This document shows, one piece after another, positions 7,641-15,065 of a stretch of DNA of 19,657 nt. Source of the stretch: TMED27 sp050633165 (lineage in GTDB: Bacteria > Pseudomonadota > Alphaproteobacteria > Micavibrionales > Micavibrionaceae); the NCBI GenBank assembly GCA_050633165.1, contig JBOEFZ010000077.1:1-19657 (forward strand), written 5' to 3'. The translations under genes were made by a program, and so were the position numbers. Below the pieces are notes generated by a model that saw only the letters and a list, made by a program, of their open reading frames with translations, did not search any database and was not told the DNA's origin. Each line of letters opens with the position of its first letter. Position 1 is the stretch's first letter.

Positions 7641-10580
7641 TTAAGCTAAAGGTCTTATTCTTAATTCATCAAAAGTACGCTGGATACTTAGTTTAGGTAC
7701 TCGAGGATCGGCGCTTAAAAATTCGTCAACACTTTCAGCATTATCTCTGAGGTAAATTACTAACTCTTCTTCTCTTGTCGCTATATTATTTTCTTTCAAA
7801 TACCTTGATATACCCCACACACCCAATCGATCGCTTGCTCCCCTTTCGAATAAATCTAACTGCTGCAAATTCCCTAAGCCATATTGTAAAAGTGAAGCCC
7901 AGTTTCTTGCTAATTCTGATATATTCTCTTCTCCATAATGCGCAATGGATAATTGAGAGAGAGTAGCTAAACCATCTTGCAATTGATATCCGATAGTGTG
8001 CGCAAGAAGTTTAAGGGCATCTTCAATTTCAATATTACAAGATTGTGCAATTTCACTATATGAATATCCACCCATCCAGCAATTTATTGCATTCTTTATA
8101 ATGTCCTTTTCACCATCAATTTGTAGTGTAGGCATCTCTATAATTCTTAAAACAACTCCTTCAAGCCATTCTTCGTCATCTAGCGTTTCCAGTGTTTGCC
8201 ATTGAGGCATTTCAATTAGCGTTAGATTACTTACAAATCTCCAATACCGGGGGGACGCCCCACTTGTTTTGAGCAAATTCCAATTTTCACGCGGCACTTC
8301 CGCTTGTAAGTGCCTTGTTCTAATAATAAAAACCTCTTTAATTCTTTCTTTTAAGTCATCTGTGTCACAGTATTGATAGGCAAGTGTACGCTCCACTAAG
8401 CTTTCAACGTGTTGTTCGATTTCTTCTATTGCCACTTCTGATGGTATTAAATCAATCAATGCTATGTCGATTTTATCAAGTATCGATAGAAAACTATCAT
8501 TTTGAGCTTCAAAAATTTCGTTACTCAGTTGAATATTGAGATTTGAAACAGCATTATTCAGACGATCAATGAGATCAAAAAGGGCTCCCGATGCAGGCTC
8601 CATAAACATATCTTTGAATACATTTTCAATATCGTATTTCTCGTCGTTGTTGGCGAAAATAATACGGCCTCGAGTTTCCTTCCCAGCTCTACCTACGCGC
8701 CCGACTATATTTTTAATACTTCGGTTTTCTATTGACTCTGTAACCTCACCATTAAAACGTTTAATTGTATGAACAACGAGAGTGCGAATGGGCAAATTAA
8801 CACCCTCTGCGAGCGTACTTGTGCAAATTAGAATGTTTATTAAGCCGTCCTGAATAGCCCTTTCCATTTCCCGTCGAATTTCTTGTGGCAAATCTCCGTG
8901 GTGAAACCCTATGCCATATTTCAAAAGTTTGGATAATGAATAATCTGCTCCAAATTGAAAGACTATATATTCAATCAGATCAGGCAAGCCGCTTGATAGA
9001 TTTAGAGCGCCTTCAACTAAATTTGTCGATAAATCGTAAAATTCTAAAAGCTTTTTTGCTAAACCGGAAACATAGTTTTTTTGCGTAGTAAACAGAGCGA
9101 CAGGGCCATTTCTTCGCGCTTTTAAGGCTGCTACACAAGCAAGTGCAGTGTATGAATTATAACCGGAAACAAGTTTTAAACGCCCACTCTGCGGGTTTAC
9201 ATACCTGAAATCATCTTTGGTGATAAACTTAGAAAGAAAATAACTGCGCGGGCGCTCATAAATCGTATTAAAGTCTAACTGCCATGAATCAGCGCCTTGT
9301 GATTGTATAAATGAAAAATCTGTTTCAACTGGTTTATATTCAGACTCAGAAAGAGTGCCGGTTTGCCCTCCAAGCCACTGATGTATTGCGTCTACATTTG
9401 GTAGAATTGCAGAAATAAAAACAATTTTTCGCGCATAATCTTCAGAAAGCTTTAGTTTTGTAAGCAGTAACTCATATTGCAACCCTCTGCTGCTATCGTC
9501 AATTAAATGTCCTTCATCACAAATAATAGTATCAAAACTGTTTTCTAAGTTAGGCAGACTCTGAGCCAACGCAGTGAATTTTTCTGGAGTGATAATTAGC
9601 ACATCCGCGGTTTCAGCAGTTGCCCCTTCTGATCTACTGGGTATGTTGCCGCCATGACTGGCTACGACTGTTACTCCAGCGGCCTCCAAGCGTTTTGAAA
9701 TACCTTCTTTTATTTCTGATGCAAGCGCACGAAACGGGACCAAGAATAAAACCTTTTTCCCTCGACCTTTAACTTCATTATAAATCACAATTTCACAAAG
9801 AGAGGTTTTGCCAGAAGAAGTAGGCATTTGCATGCTGTAAACTTCATCTGTATCGCTCAATATGCCGCTTTTAATGGCAGAAATTTGAGATGGAAACAGC
9901 TCCCATAAAGGAAATGTTTTGGGGTTCATGAGAAATGGACGCCACACATCATGGCTAAAGTTAGCGGCATTTATCCTAAGACAATCCCATATATTAAATC
10001 TTTTAAATCTCTCCAAGCAGTCCAATGCTAGCTTCGAGGCAATAAACAACCTTGGATCAGAAGCCAGACCTTCATGTTTCTTAGCTTGAAAGTAGGAAAT
10101 AAGTTCTTCTAGGTTAATAGTTTCGGACGATTTGAGTGCTTCAAGTAACTGACCTTCGAGATCATTGTTTTTTAATTTTCGGCTCAATAAGCCATACAAA
10201 AACTGTTCTTCTATTAAAAGATTGTCAAAGTTTTCAATACCCCCTGCTAAAAGTGTTGCAGTTGCTGGAAAATCAGCTAAATAAAACGTCGCTGCGCAAT
10301 ACAAAAGATTAATATTCCTGTCCACTCCTTGAAGGTATTGTGAAGCGGTACTTCGAGAATAAATTAATAGTGTTTTTGCAAGTTCTGAGAGGTTTTTGCT
10401 CTTAGCTTCTGGATTTTCTAATCGCAAAGCATCAAAAATTGAAGCTAGGACTGCAATGTAAAGATCATCACTTCTATTCCTTACCTGATATCCAGCCCAA
10501 AGTTCTTCGGCAATGCCAAATTCTGTAGCACTTTCCCATGATTCAATTTCTGCCATCATTTGGCGCAGCTGCTTAGTCAT
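7641..10580 (-). CDS. Superfamily 2 helicase, Hachiman HamB-like
   Basis: A 979-residue Ski2/DEAD-like helicase. About 230 N-terminal residues precede the core. The motifs are Walker A MPTSSGKTS (252-260), Ia VPFRALASE (281-289), Ib TPEKF (331-335), II DEGH (355-358), III SAILPN (390-395), V TSTLAEGVNLP (587-597) and VI GRVGRAGK (627-634). Some 300 C-terminal residues of unknown role follow. The start at 10580 lies inside the end of the nuclease gene (8-nt overlap) and is preceded by GGAG, so the two proteins are made together. A small PD-(D/E)xK-like protein followed by a ~1000-residue helicase is the arrangement of the Hachiman and AbpAB anti-phage systems, in which the helicase senses DNA and releases the nuclease. 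The helicase call is firm; assignment to Hachiman is probable. Confidence 0.72.
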   Translation of the reverse strand: MTKQLRQMMAEIESWESATEFGIAEELWAGYQVRNRSDDLYIAVLASIFDALRLENPEAKSKNLSELAKTLLIYSRSTASQYLQGVDRNINLLYCAATFYLADFPATATLLAGGIENFDNLLIEEQFLYGLLSRKLKNNDLEGQLLEALKSSETINLEELISYFQAKKHEGLASDPRLFIASKLALDCLERFKRFNIWDCLRINAANFSHDVWRPFLMNPKTFPLWELFPSQISAIKSGILSDTDEVYSMQMPTSSGKTSLCEIVIYNEVKGRGKKVLFLVPFRALASEIKEGISKRLEAAGVTVVASHGGNIPSRSEGATAETADVLIITPEKFTALAQSLPNLENSFDTIICDEGHLIDDSSRGLQYELLLTKLKLSEDYARKIVFISAILPNVDAIHQWLGGQTGTLSESEYKPVETDFSFIQSQGADSWQLDFNTIYERPRSYFLSKFITKDDFRYVNPQSGRLKLVSGYNSYTALACVAALKARRNGPVALFTTQKNYVSGLAKKLLEFYDLSTNLVEGALNLSSGLPDLIEYIVFQFGADYSLSKLLKYGIGFHHGDLPQEIRREMERAIQDGLINILICTSTLAEGVNLPIRTLVVHTIKRFNGEVTESIENRSIKNIVGRVGRAGKETRGRIIFANNDEKYDIENVFKDMFMEPASGALFDLIDRLNNAVSNLNIQLSNEIFEAQNDSFLSILDKIDIALIDLIPSEVAIEEIEQHVESLVERTLAYQYCDTDDLKERIKEVFIIRTRHLQAEVPRENWNLLKTSGASPRYWRFVSNLTLIEMPQWQTLETLDDEEWLEGVVLRIIEMPTLQIDGEKDIIKNAINCWMGGYSYSEIAQSCNIEIEDALKLLAHTIGYQLQDGLATLSQLSIAHYGEENISELARNWASLLQYGLGNLQQLDLFERGASDRLGVWGISRYLKENNIATREEELVIYLRDNAESVDEFLSADPRVPKLSIQRTFDELRIRPLA

Positions 10581-11373
10581 TATTTTCTCCGTTTGCAGCC
10601 TTAGAAAAACAATGTTCGTATAGGTTTTTTAAATTATCAATTCCAATTACTATAACTTCGAATTCTTCATTTTGTTCGGGCAGGTCAAGTGTCTTGACTA
10701 ATTCTTCATCTAAATAATTACGATCAATTACAGCAACGGCTCGATAGGTTTTTTTAAACTCCGTTTTTAAATGATCTTCGGTAAATCTTTTAATAAAAGC
10801 GATAGAAGTAGCATTTTCATGGTCAATGGCTTTTTCTTTCAACCAAACTAGGGTTCTTGCCAGCCTTCCTGTTTTATCTGACTTGTAACCGTCAATGGAT
10901 TTTTCAATTGGCGAAAAAGCTGATGCTGTTGATTTAAGCTTAGATTCCGCACAAATAACAAAATCTTTCCTTGAAGGCCGATCATCATGCTCTCTGTATA
11001 AAATAACCACATCTGAATGAGGCGCCGCCTTAGTTCTATCTTGCTTAAAACGCCATTTTCGTAGCTTTTTAACTACTTCTTGTCTTTCGCTTCCCAAATA
11101 AAACAAAGTGAGAACTTCACCAAAATCCCCTGCCATAACACTTCCTGTATCTGGCAACTTATTCTGTAATATTTCAGAGGCTGAAAGTCCTGTATTATTT
11201 ATTTGAGCTTCTAGATCATTATCTGAAATATAACAACCTGGGATGGCCTCAATCATAAATTCCTCAAGTTCAACGATTTTGTCATCATCGAGAACATGGG
11301 CCCTAACCTCGACAGATCCATTAGGCATCACATGATCTGTAAACCAGGATGAAACGTTATCTTCGTTTAACAT
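10573..11373 (-). CDS. PD-(D/E)xK-like nuclease, Hachiman HamA-like (DUF1837-type)
   Basis: A 266-residue protein with features of a PD-(D/E)xK nuclease fold: GDFGEVL with Glu86, then Asp121 (HSDVVILY), then the E-x-K pair Glu143/Lys145 (CAESKLK), spaced as expected for a metal-binding core. The GxxGE helix followed by D and ExK resembles DUF1837 (HamA/AbpA). Its gene comes directly before, and overlaps by 8 nt, a large helicase gene, the standard HamA-HamB order. In Hachiman the nuclease degrades DNA when the helicase is triggered by infection. The ribosome site is weak (GGA about 11 bases before the ATG). The family assignment rests on motif spacing, size and partner, since I could not align it; other nuclease-helicase pairs remain possible. 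Confidence 0.62.
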   Translation of the reverse strand: MLNEDNVSSWFTDHVMPNGSVEVRAHVLDDDKIVELEEFMIEAIPGCYISDNDLEAQINNTGLSASEILQNKLPDTGSVMAGDFGEVLTLFYLGSERQEVVKKLRKWRFKQDRTKAAPHSDVVILYREHDDRPSRKDFVICAESKLKSTASAFSPIEKSIDGYKSDKTGRLARTLVWLKEKAIDHENATSIAFIKRFTEDHLKTEFKKTYRAVAVIDRNYLDEELVKTLDLPEQNEEFEVIVIGIDNLKNLYEHCFSKAANGENND

Positions 11374-11449
11374 TTAATTTGTCCAATCATCTGGCCTCGA
11401 GCCCTTACTATTACGTTGATCTATCAAGCATAACGAGCTAACGTCCTGT

Positions 11450-11646
11450 TGTGAATGCAATTTTGTATTCTCCGGGGCTTTATAACCCTGCACAAAGCGG
11501 TTGATATCACCGTTATGATGTCGCCTTTCGGTCTTATGACCGGGAGGCGACGATGTATGTCCAAGCCTCGCGGCTAAAGATCGTCGCGGCTGTCTTTGTG
11601 CAGTTTATAAACTCCCGGTCACCAAGAGCAATCTTGGTGACTTTTT
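11450..11646 (+). ncRNA. Candidate structured RNA 1, ending in an intrinsic terminator
   Basis: No convincing gene covers this stretch. A long-range closing helix joins 11472..11497 to 11594..11618: CCGGGG with TCCCGG, TTTATAA with TTATAAA, and CTGCACAAAG with CTTTGTGCAG, about 23 pairs in all. Inside lie a small CGGT/ACCG hairpin (11498..11512), a 14-pair hairpin GTCGCCTTTCGGTC/GACCGGGAGGCGAC (11520..11551, including two U-G pairs that only work on plus-strand RNA) and AGCC/GGCT (11564..11575). The terminator follows directly. A weak promoter (TTGATC 11416..11421, 17 bp, TAACGT 11439..11444) would start the RNA near 11450. It could be a stand-alone small RNA or a regulatory leader of the lipoprotein gene. 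I do not recognise the family. Confidence 0.65.
11618..11646 (+). terminator. Intrinsic terminator of structured RNA 1
   Basis: GTCACCAAG and CTTGGTGAC form a perfect 9-bp stem with a 6-nt loop, followed by five T residues. Its first base is also the last base of the RNA's closing helix. It ends 23 nt before the lipoprotein start codon, so it could act as an attenuator for that gene. Confidence 0.88.
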
Positions 11647-11669
11647 GATTTAACCGAAGGGAGTTGAAA

Positions 11670-12281
11670 ATGATCAAACCAACCAAAACCATACTACCTC
11701 TATTAGCGCTGGGCACATTAACCGCCTGCGTATCAACGAGCTGGAACGCGACCAATCACTATGATGATTTCACGGACACCAAAAGCTGCCGTGTAGAGCG
11801 CGGTACTCAAGCTGGTCGTGATTTTGCCCGCGGGTTTACGGGCATATACTTCACACAACATTTCTACGCAGAGAACCATAATGGAGAGATCCGTGCTGGT
11901 GTGCGCACTGAGCCGCCTCTACCAATCGGTGGTGACATTCAGATTAAGGTTGGAGCTAAGCTCTACACACTAACATCGCAAGATACGCCAATCGATGTTG
12001 CGCCGACAGTACCCATAAATACCGATGCAGCAGAGAGGGCAATGGGCAAAGGCTATGCTGACACCATGAAAGCCATGACTGAAAACATTCAGCAATTGAG
12101 CTCACCTTACCGCGCTTACACCGGCAAGAAAGCCAAAGCGTTGTTGCGTGATATTGCGAACACATCCGGTGAAATAAAGTTCCGTGTAATCGGCGTCAAT
12201 CAAGTCACATCAGGCACTGGATCATTCACCGCTGGCGAAGATTTCAAGCAGGCCTTACATAGCTGTAGCATACAAATTTGA
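11670..12281 (+). CDS. Small predicted lipoprotein of unknown function
   Basis: A 203-residue protein starting with a short basic region (MIKPTK) and a hydrophobic segment ending in the lipobox LTAC, with the cysteine at about residue 20. It is therefore likely lipid-anchored in a membrane after signal peptidase II cleavage. The mature part has no domain I recognise; it is hydrophilic and has a middle segment (AMGKGYADTMKAMTENI) likely to be helical. The ATG at 11670 has a strong ribosome site (GAAGGGAG, six bases upstream); an in-frame TTG two codons earlier is less likely. The gene sits between two structured RNAs that each end in a terminator, and its stop codon overlaps the -35 box of the second RNA. 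No function can be assigned. Confidence 0.78.
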   Translation: MIKPTKTILPLLALGTLTACVSTSWNATNHYDDFTDTKSCRVERGTQAGRDFARGFTGIYFTQHFYAENHNGEIRAGVRTEPPLPIGGDIQIKVGAKLYTLTSQDTPIDVAPTVPINTDAAERAMGKGYADTMKAMTENIQQLSSPYRAYTGKKAKALLRDIANTSGEIKFRVIGVNQVTSGTGSFTAGEDFKQALHSCSIQI

Positions 12282-12306
12282 CAGCTGTAAAAATCCTGTC
12301 TATACG
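12278..12306 (+). promoter_or_regulatory. Strong sigma-70-type promoter for structured RNA 2
   Basis: A perfect -35 TTGACA (12278..12283), a 17-bp spacer and a -10 TATACG (12301..12306) predict a start near 12313. The -35 overlaps the lipoprotein stop codon. The start coincides with the first helix strand of the candidate RNA, which supports a separate transcript. Confidence 0.72.
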
Positions 12307-12310
12307 TGAA

Positions 12311-12494
12311 GGTGTCTTGGAGAGCGAGCTCCCTTTTAAAGGGCGGACAATAACCTTGGTGGCAGTCCAAGTGCAAGACCGGCGAGAACTGGAAACATGG
12401 TAGTTCTCTTAAACAAGTAAGAAGCGCCTCTTTGAGGCCCGACCGCGCCGACATTTAAACATTGAACTTTAATCAATGCTGAATGTCGGCTTTT
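12311..12494 (+). ncRNA. Candidate structured RNA 2 (~180 nt) with its own promoter and terminator
   Basis: A noncoding stretch bounded by a consensus-like promoter and a strong terminator. Visible helices: GTCTTG/CAAGAC (12314..12319 with 12374..12379), which encloses CCCTT/AAGGG (12331..12343) and CTTGG/CCAAG (12355..12371); then GAGAACT/AGTTCTC (12384..12408), GCCTC/GAGGC (12426..12438), and the terminator hairpin. There is no convincing protein-coding frame on the plus strand. It does not look like tRNA, tmRNA, 6S, SRP RNA, RNase P or a group I/II intron core to me. The ParB-methyltransferase gene begins 58 bp after its end, so it may belong to the backbone of this element family. Function unknown. 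Confidence 0.68.
12447..12494 (+). terminator. Intrinsic terminator of structured RNA 2
   Basis: GCCGACATT (12447..12455) pairs with AATGTCGGC (12482..12490), with a second inner helix ATTGA/TCAAT (12461..12465 with 12473..12477), followed by TTTT. The long stem and short T-run indicate rightward termination before the methyltransferase gene. Confidence 0.85.
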
Positions 12495-12552
12495 CATTGA
12501 AAATATGTAATCAATAAATGTCGATATTTGGCTCCAATATAAGGAGACAGCT

Positions 12553-13896
12553 ATGTCGACTAAGAAGAAAGCTACCGACAGCTTAAAAGTCGGAACACTG
12601 CCTGAATATCAGCTGGTTGATATTCAAAAACTCAAACCCTACGCTAACAATGCGAAGAAGCATCCGCCCAAACAGGTGGAGCAGATTGCTGGAAGTATGC
12701 AGCAATTCGGTGTGATCAGTCCGCTCATAACGGATAGCTCATTTGAAATCATTGCCGGGCATGGGCGTTATGAGGCCGCAAAGCTTCTTGGCTTAAAACA
12801 GGTGCCGGTCATCTTGATTGATCACTTGTCCCAAGCCGAAAAAAAGGCGTATCGCCTCGCAGATAACCAGCTTACCCTAAATACAGGTTATGATGATGGC
12901 TTGCTCAAGATCGAGATTATTGACCTCATGGGAATGGACCTAGATTTTGATCCTGAGGTCATGGGTTTTGATACGGCTACGCTGGATATCATAATCGACG
13001 GTGATGAAATCATCGAGAATGATCCAGCAGACGATGTGCCAGCCATTCCTGAAGATGAGCCAACCGTTACAAAACTGGGCGATATTTGGATCATGGGCAA
13101 GCATCGTTTGATCTGTGCTAATTCACTTGAGGAGCAGAGCTACAAGGAGCTACTTCTGACCGAGACAGCACATATGATCTTCACCGACCCGCCTTATAAC
13201 GTGAGTGTCAACGGTCATATCTGCGGTAAAGGCAAGATCAAGCATGATGAGTTTGCCATGGCGAGTGGCGAGATGTCCGAGGAGGAGTTCATCAAATTCC
13301 TGATCACGTTCATTGCGCTTGTTATTCAACACAGTCGCGATGGATCACTGCATTATATCTGCATGGATTGGAGGCATATTTTCGAGCTTCTCAGCGCAGG
13401 ACGTGCACATTACACAGATCTTAAAAACATTTGTGTCTGGAATAAGGACAATGGTGGAATGGGTTCGTTTTACAGGAGTAAGCATGAGCTAGTGGCCGTA
13501 TTCAAACACGGCAGCAAGCCTCACCTCAACACAGTTGAGCTTGGCAAACATGGTCGTTACCGCACAAATGTTTGGGACTATCGTGGCGTTAATGGCTTCG
13601 CTGGCCAGAGTGACCTTGAAATGCACCCAACGGTAAAACCCGTGGCCATGATTGTTGATGCGATTAAGGACTGTACACGTCGCAACCACATCGTACTGGA
13701 TCCATTCGCAGGGTCAGGATCAACCTTGATCGCCTGCGAAAAATCGGGTCGTCAGGCACGCTGTATCGAGCTCGAGCCAAAATACTGCGATGTCATCGTG
13801 CGTCGCTGGCAGGAGCTAACAGGGCTGGATGCCGTGCATGCTGAAACAGGTAAGGCCTTCAATGAAACTCAACAAGGAGGGCAGAACGATGAGTAA
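12553..13896 (+). CDS. ParB/Srx-domain fused to a site-specific DNA methyltransferase
   Basis: A 447-residue two-part protein. Residues ~18-90 form a ParB N-terminal-like domain (LKPYANNAKKHPPKQVEQIA ... EIIAGHGRYEAAKLLG). Residues ~175-430 form an N6-adenine/N4-cytosine methyltransferase with the catalytic DPPY at 212-215 and the S-adenosylmethionine-binding DPFAGSGST at about 390. DPPY coming before FxGxG indicates the beta class. The start has an AAGGAGA ribosome site. Such fusions are common in prophages and integrative elements, where they methylate DNA without a partner nuclease, perhaps for protection from host restriction or for control. It overlaps the DUF5681 gene by 8 nt. Target sequence unknown. 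Confidence 0.9.
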   Translation: MSTKKKATDSLKVGTLPEYQLVDIQKLKPYANNAKKHPPKQVEQIAGSMQQFGVISPLITDSSFEIIAGHGRYEAAKLLGLKQVPVILIDHLSQAEKKAYRLADNQLTLNTGYDDGLLKIEIIDLMGMDLDFDPEVMGFDTATLDIIIDGDEIIENDPADDVPAIPEDEPTVTKLGDIWIMGKHRLICANSLEEQSYKELLLTETAHMIFTDPPYNVSVNGHICGKGKIKHDEFAMASGEMSEEEFIKFLITFIALVIQHSRDGSLHYICMDWRHIFELLSAGRAHYTDLKNICVWNKDNGGMGSFYRSKHELVAVFKHGSKPHLNTVELGKHGRYRTNVWDYRGVNGFAGQSDLEMHPTVKPVAMIVDAIKDCTRRNHIVLDPFAGSGSTLIACEKSGRQARCIELEPKYCDVIVRRWQELTGLDAVHAETGKAFNETQQGGQNDE

Positions 13897-14503
13897 GAAG
13901 AAATGCACAGATGGGCGTAAGAATAATCGCCCACCCAAAGAGCATCAATTCAAACCCGGTCAATCGGGCAACCCTAAAGGGCGCCCGAAAGAGGATGATC
14001 GTATGAAACGCTTTTCGATGAATAGCTTCCGCAGTTTCATCATGAATGATGCACATAAACTAGTTGAGATCGTAGAAAATGGTCGCCGCAAAATGGTACC
14101 TAAATTCTATGTGATTGTTTCACAACTTAACAACAAGGCGGCTAAGGGCGATGTTAGAGCTACAGCACTTGCATTAAAATATCTGCAAGCTGCGGCATCC
14201 GGAAATGATGCTGCGTTGTTTGATTGGATAATTTCGTGGTCTAAATTGCAAGAGCGCAAGCTGAAGGCAAGTTGCGATCCCGGGTCTCTCGAGCATTATG
14301 ATGTTATGTATGATTATTTTATGTTTAAGCGTGATATGCGTCGCGGGGAGGGTGTTGAAGCATGGCCTTATGAGAACGATGAACCTTACGATGATAAGGA
14401 CTGGAAGGTGTTCCTACGCCATCATGAAAAGCTAAAGTCTGATCGTCTATATGAGGCTCCTTGGCCACCGAAGTACCCTAGCGACGATCCAGCAAACGAA
14501 TAA
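13889..14503 (+). CDS. DUF5681 domain-containing protein
   Basis: A 204-residue protein. The N-terminal basic segment with FKPGQSGNPKGRPK (about residues 20-35) is the hallmark of DUF5681, a short domain frequent beside DNA methyltransferases, terminases and recombinases in alphaproteobacterial mobile elements. The remainder is charged and partly helical with no catalytic motif I can see. The ATG at 13889 is preceded by AAGGAGG and overlaps the end of the methyltransferase gene, so the two are translationally coupled. DNA binding is plausible given the Lys/Arg-rich N-terminus, but the function is not established. Confidence 0.82.
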   Translation: MSKKKCTDGRKNNRPPKEHQFKPGQSGNPKGRPKEDDRMKRFSMNSFRSFIMNDAHKLVEIVENGRRKMVPKFYVIVSQLNNKAAKGDVRATALALKYLQAAASGNDAALFDWIISWSKLQERKLKASCDPGSLEHYDVMYDYFMFKRDMRRGEGVEAWPYENDEPYDDKDWKVFLRHHEKLKSDRLYEAPWPPKYPSDDPANE

Positions 14504-14513
14504 TATTTGACTG

Positions 14514-14542
14514 GACTTCATCGCGAAAGGAAGCGTGTATGG
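14514..14542 (+). repeat. Translation-start repeat, copy 1 (DUF2924 start)
   Basis: GACTTC, six variable bases, then AAAGGAAGCGTGTATGG, ending just past the start codon at 14539. The same arrangement at 17082..17110 leads the recombinase; the last 17 bp and the first 6 bp are identical. It contains the Shine-Dalgarno of both genes. Confidence 0.85.
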
Positions 14543-14952
14543 CCCTGACGTTAACTCGTGAGGGCCATATGTATTTAAAAGATCTGCCGTTGAATGAGCT
14601 GCGATTACGTTGGGCTAAGGTGTGGGGAAAACAGCCTCATGGCACGATGGGTCGAACAATGATGGTTGAGAGTATTAAGTTTAAACGAACTGATGGCTTG
14701 GCGCCGGAGCAGCAAGCCCGGTTAGATGAATTAGTGCGATCCTATAAACGTAATCCTGCCAACTTTGACAAAACGATCGAGCTTAAACCTGGCACGCGAC
14801 TAGTTCGCACATGGAAAGGAAATAAGTATTGCGTGATAGTTGCACGCGATGGATTTGAGTATGAGGGCAACACTTATACTAGTCTGTCCCACATCGCCAA
14901 TACCATCACAGGTTCACGCTGGAACGGCTGGGTGTTTTTTGGTTTGAAATGA
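14539..14952 (+). CDS. DUF2924 domain-containing protein
   Basis: A 137-residue protein. The C-terminal half (PGTRLVRTWKGNKYCVIV, then DGFEYEGNTYTSLSHIA, then ITGSRWNGWVFFGL) is the conserved core of DUF2924, small proteins usually encoded directly before large serine recombinases in alphaproteobacteria. The N-terminal part (LKDLPLNELRLRWAKVWG) also fits that family. The start has an AAAGGAAG ribosome site and lies in a 29-bp segment that is repeated, nearly unchanged, at the recombinase start. The recombinase is now about 2.15 kb away because a restriction-modification pair lies between them. Its role is unknown; an accessory or regulatory role in recombination is inferred only from context. 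Confidence 0.85.
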   Translation: MALTLTREGHMYLKDLPLNELRLRWAKVWGKQPHGTMGRTMMVESIKFKRTDGLAPEQQARLDELVRSYKRNPANFDKTIELKPGTRLVRTWKGNKYCVIVARDGFEYEGNTYTSLSHIANTITGSRWNGWVFFGLK

Positions 14953-15065
14953 TTATCAACTAAATTGGGGGCGGAATATAATGTTCCTTATTTGTTCTGT
15001 ATTTTTTGTTTTTCTTTGCTAGAATGAAAGCTATAGTAACCATGTATAAGGATGTAGGGGTTTGC

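Noticed and set aside
12200..12454. Minus-strand open frame across the lipoprotein end and RNA 2
   Set aside because: It runs against a strong promoter and several RNA helices, has no ribosome site, and its composition is not protein-like.
11450..12494. Retron, CRISPR tracrRNA or OMEGA-type RNA
   Set aside because: There is no reverse transcriptase, Cas, IscB/IsrB or TnpB gene nearby, and no spaced repeat array anywhere in the window.
15006..15065. N-terminal extension of the C5-methyltransferase
   Set aside because: The start would be non-ATG in a T-rich promoter-like stretch; the ATG at 15066 has AGGGG at good spacing and begins directly before the HTH.
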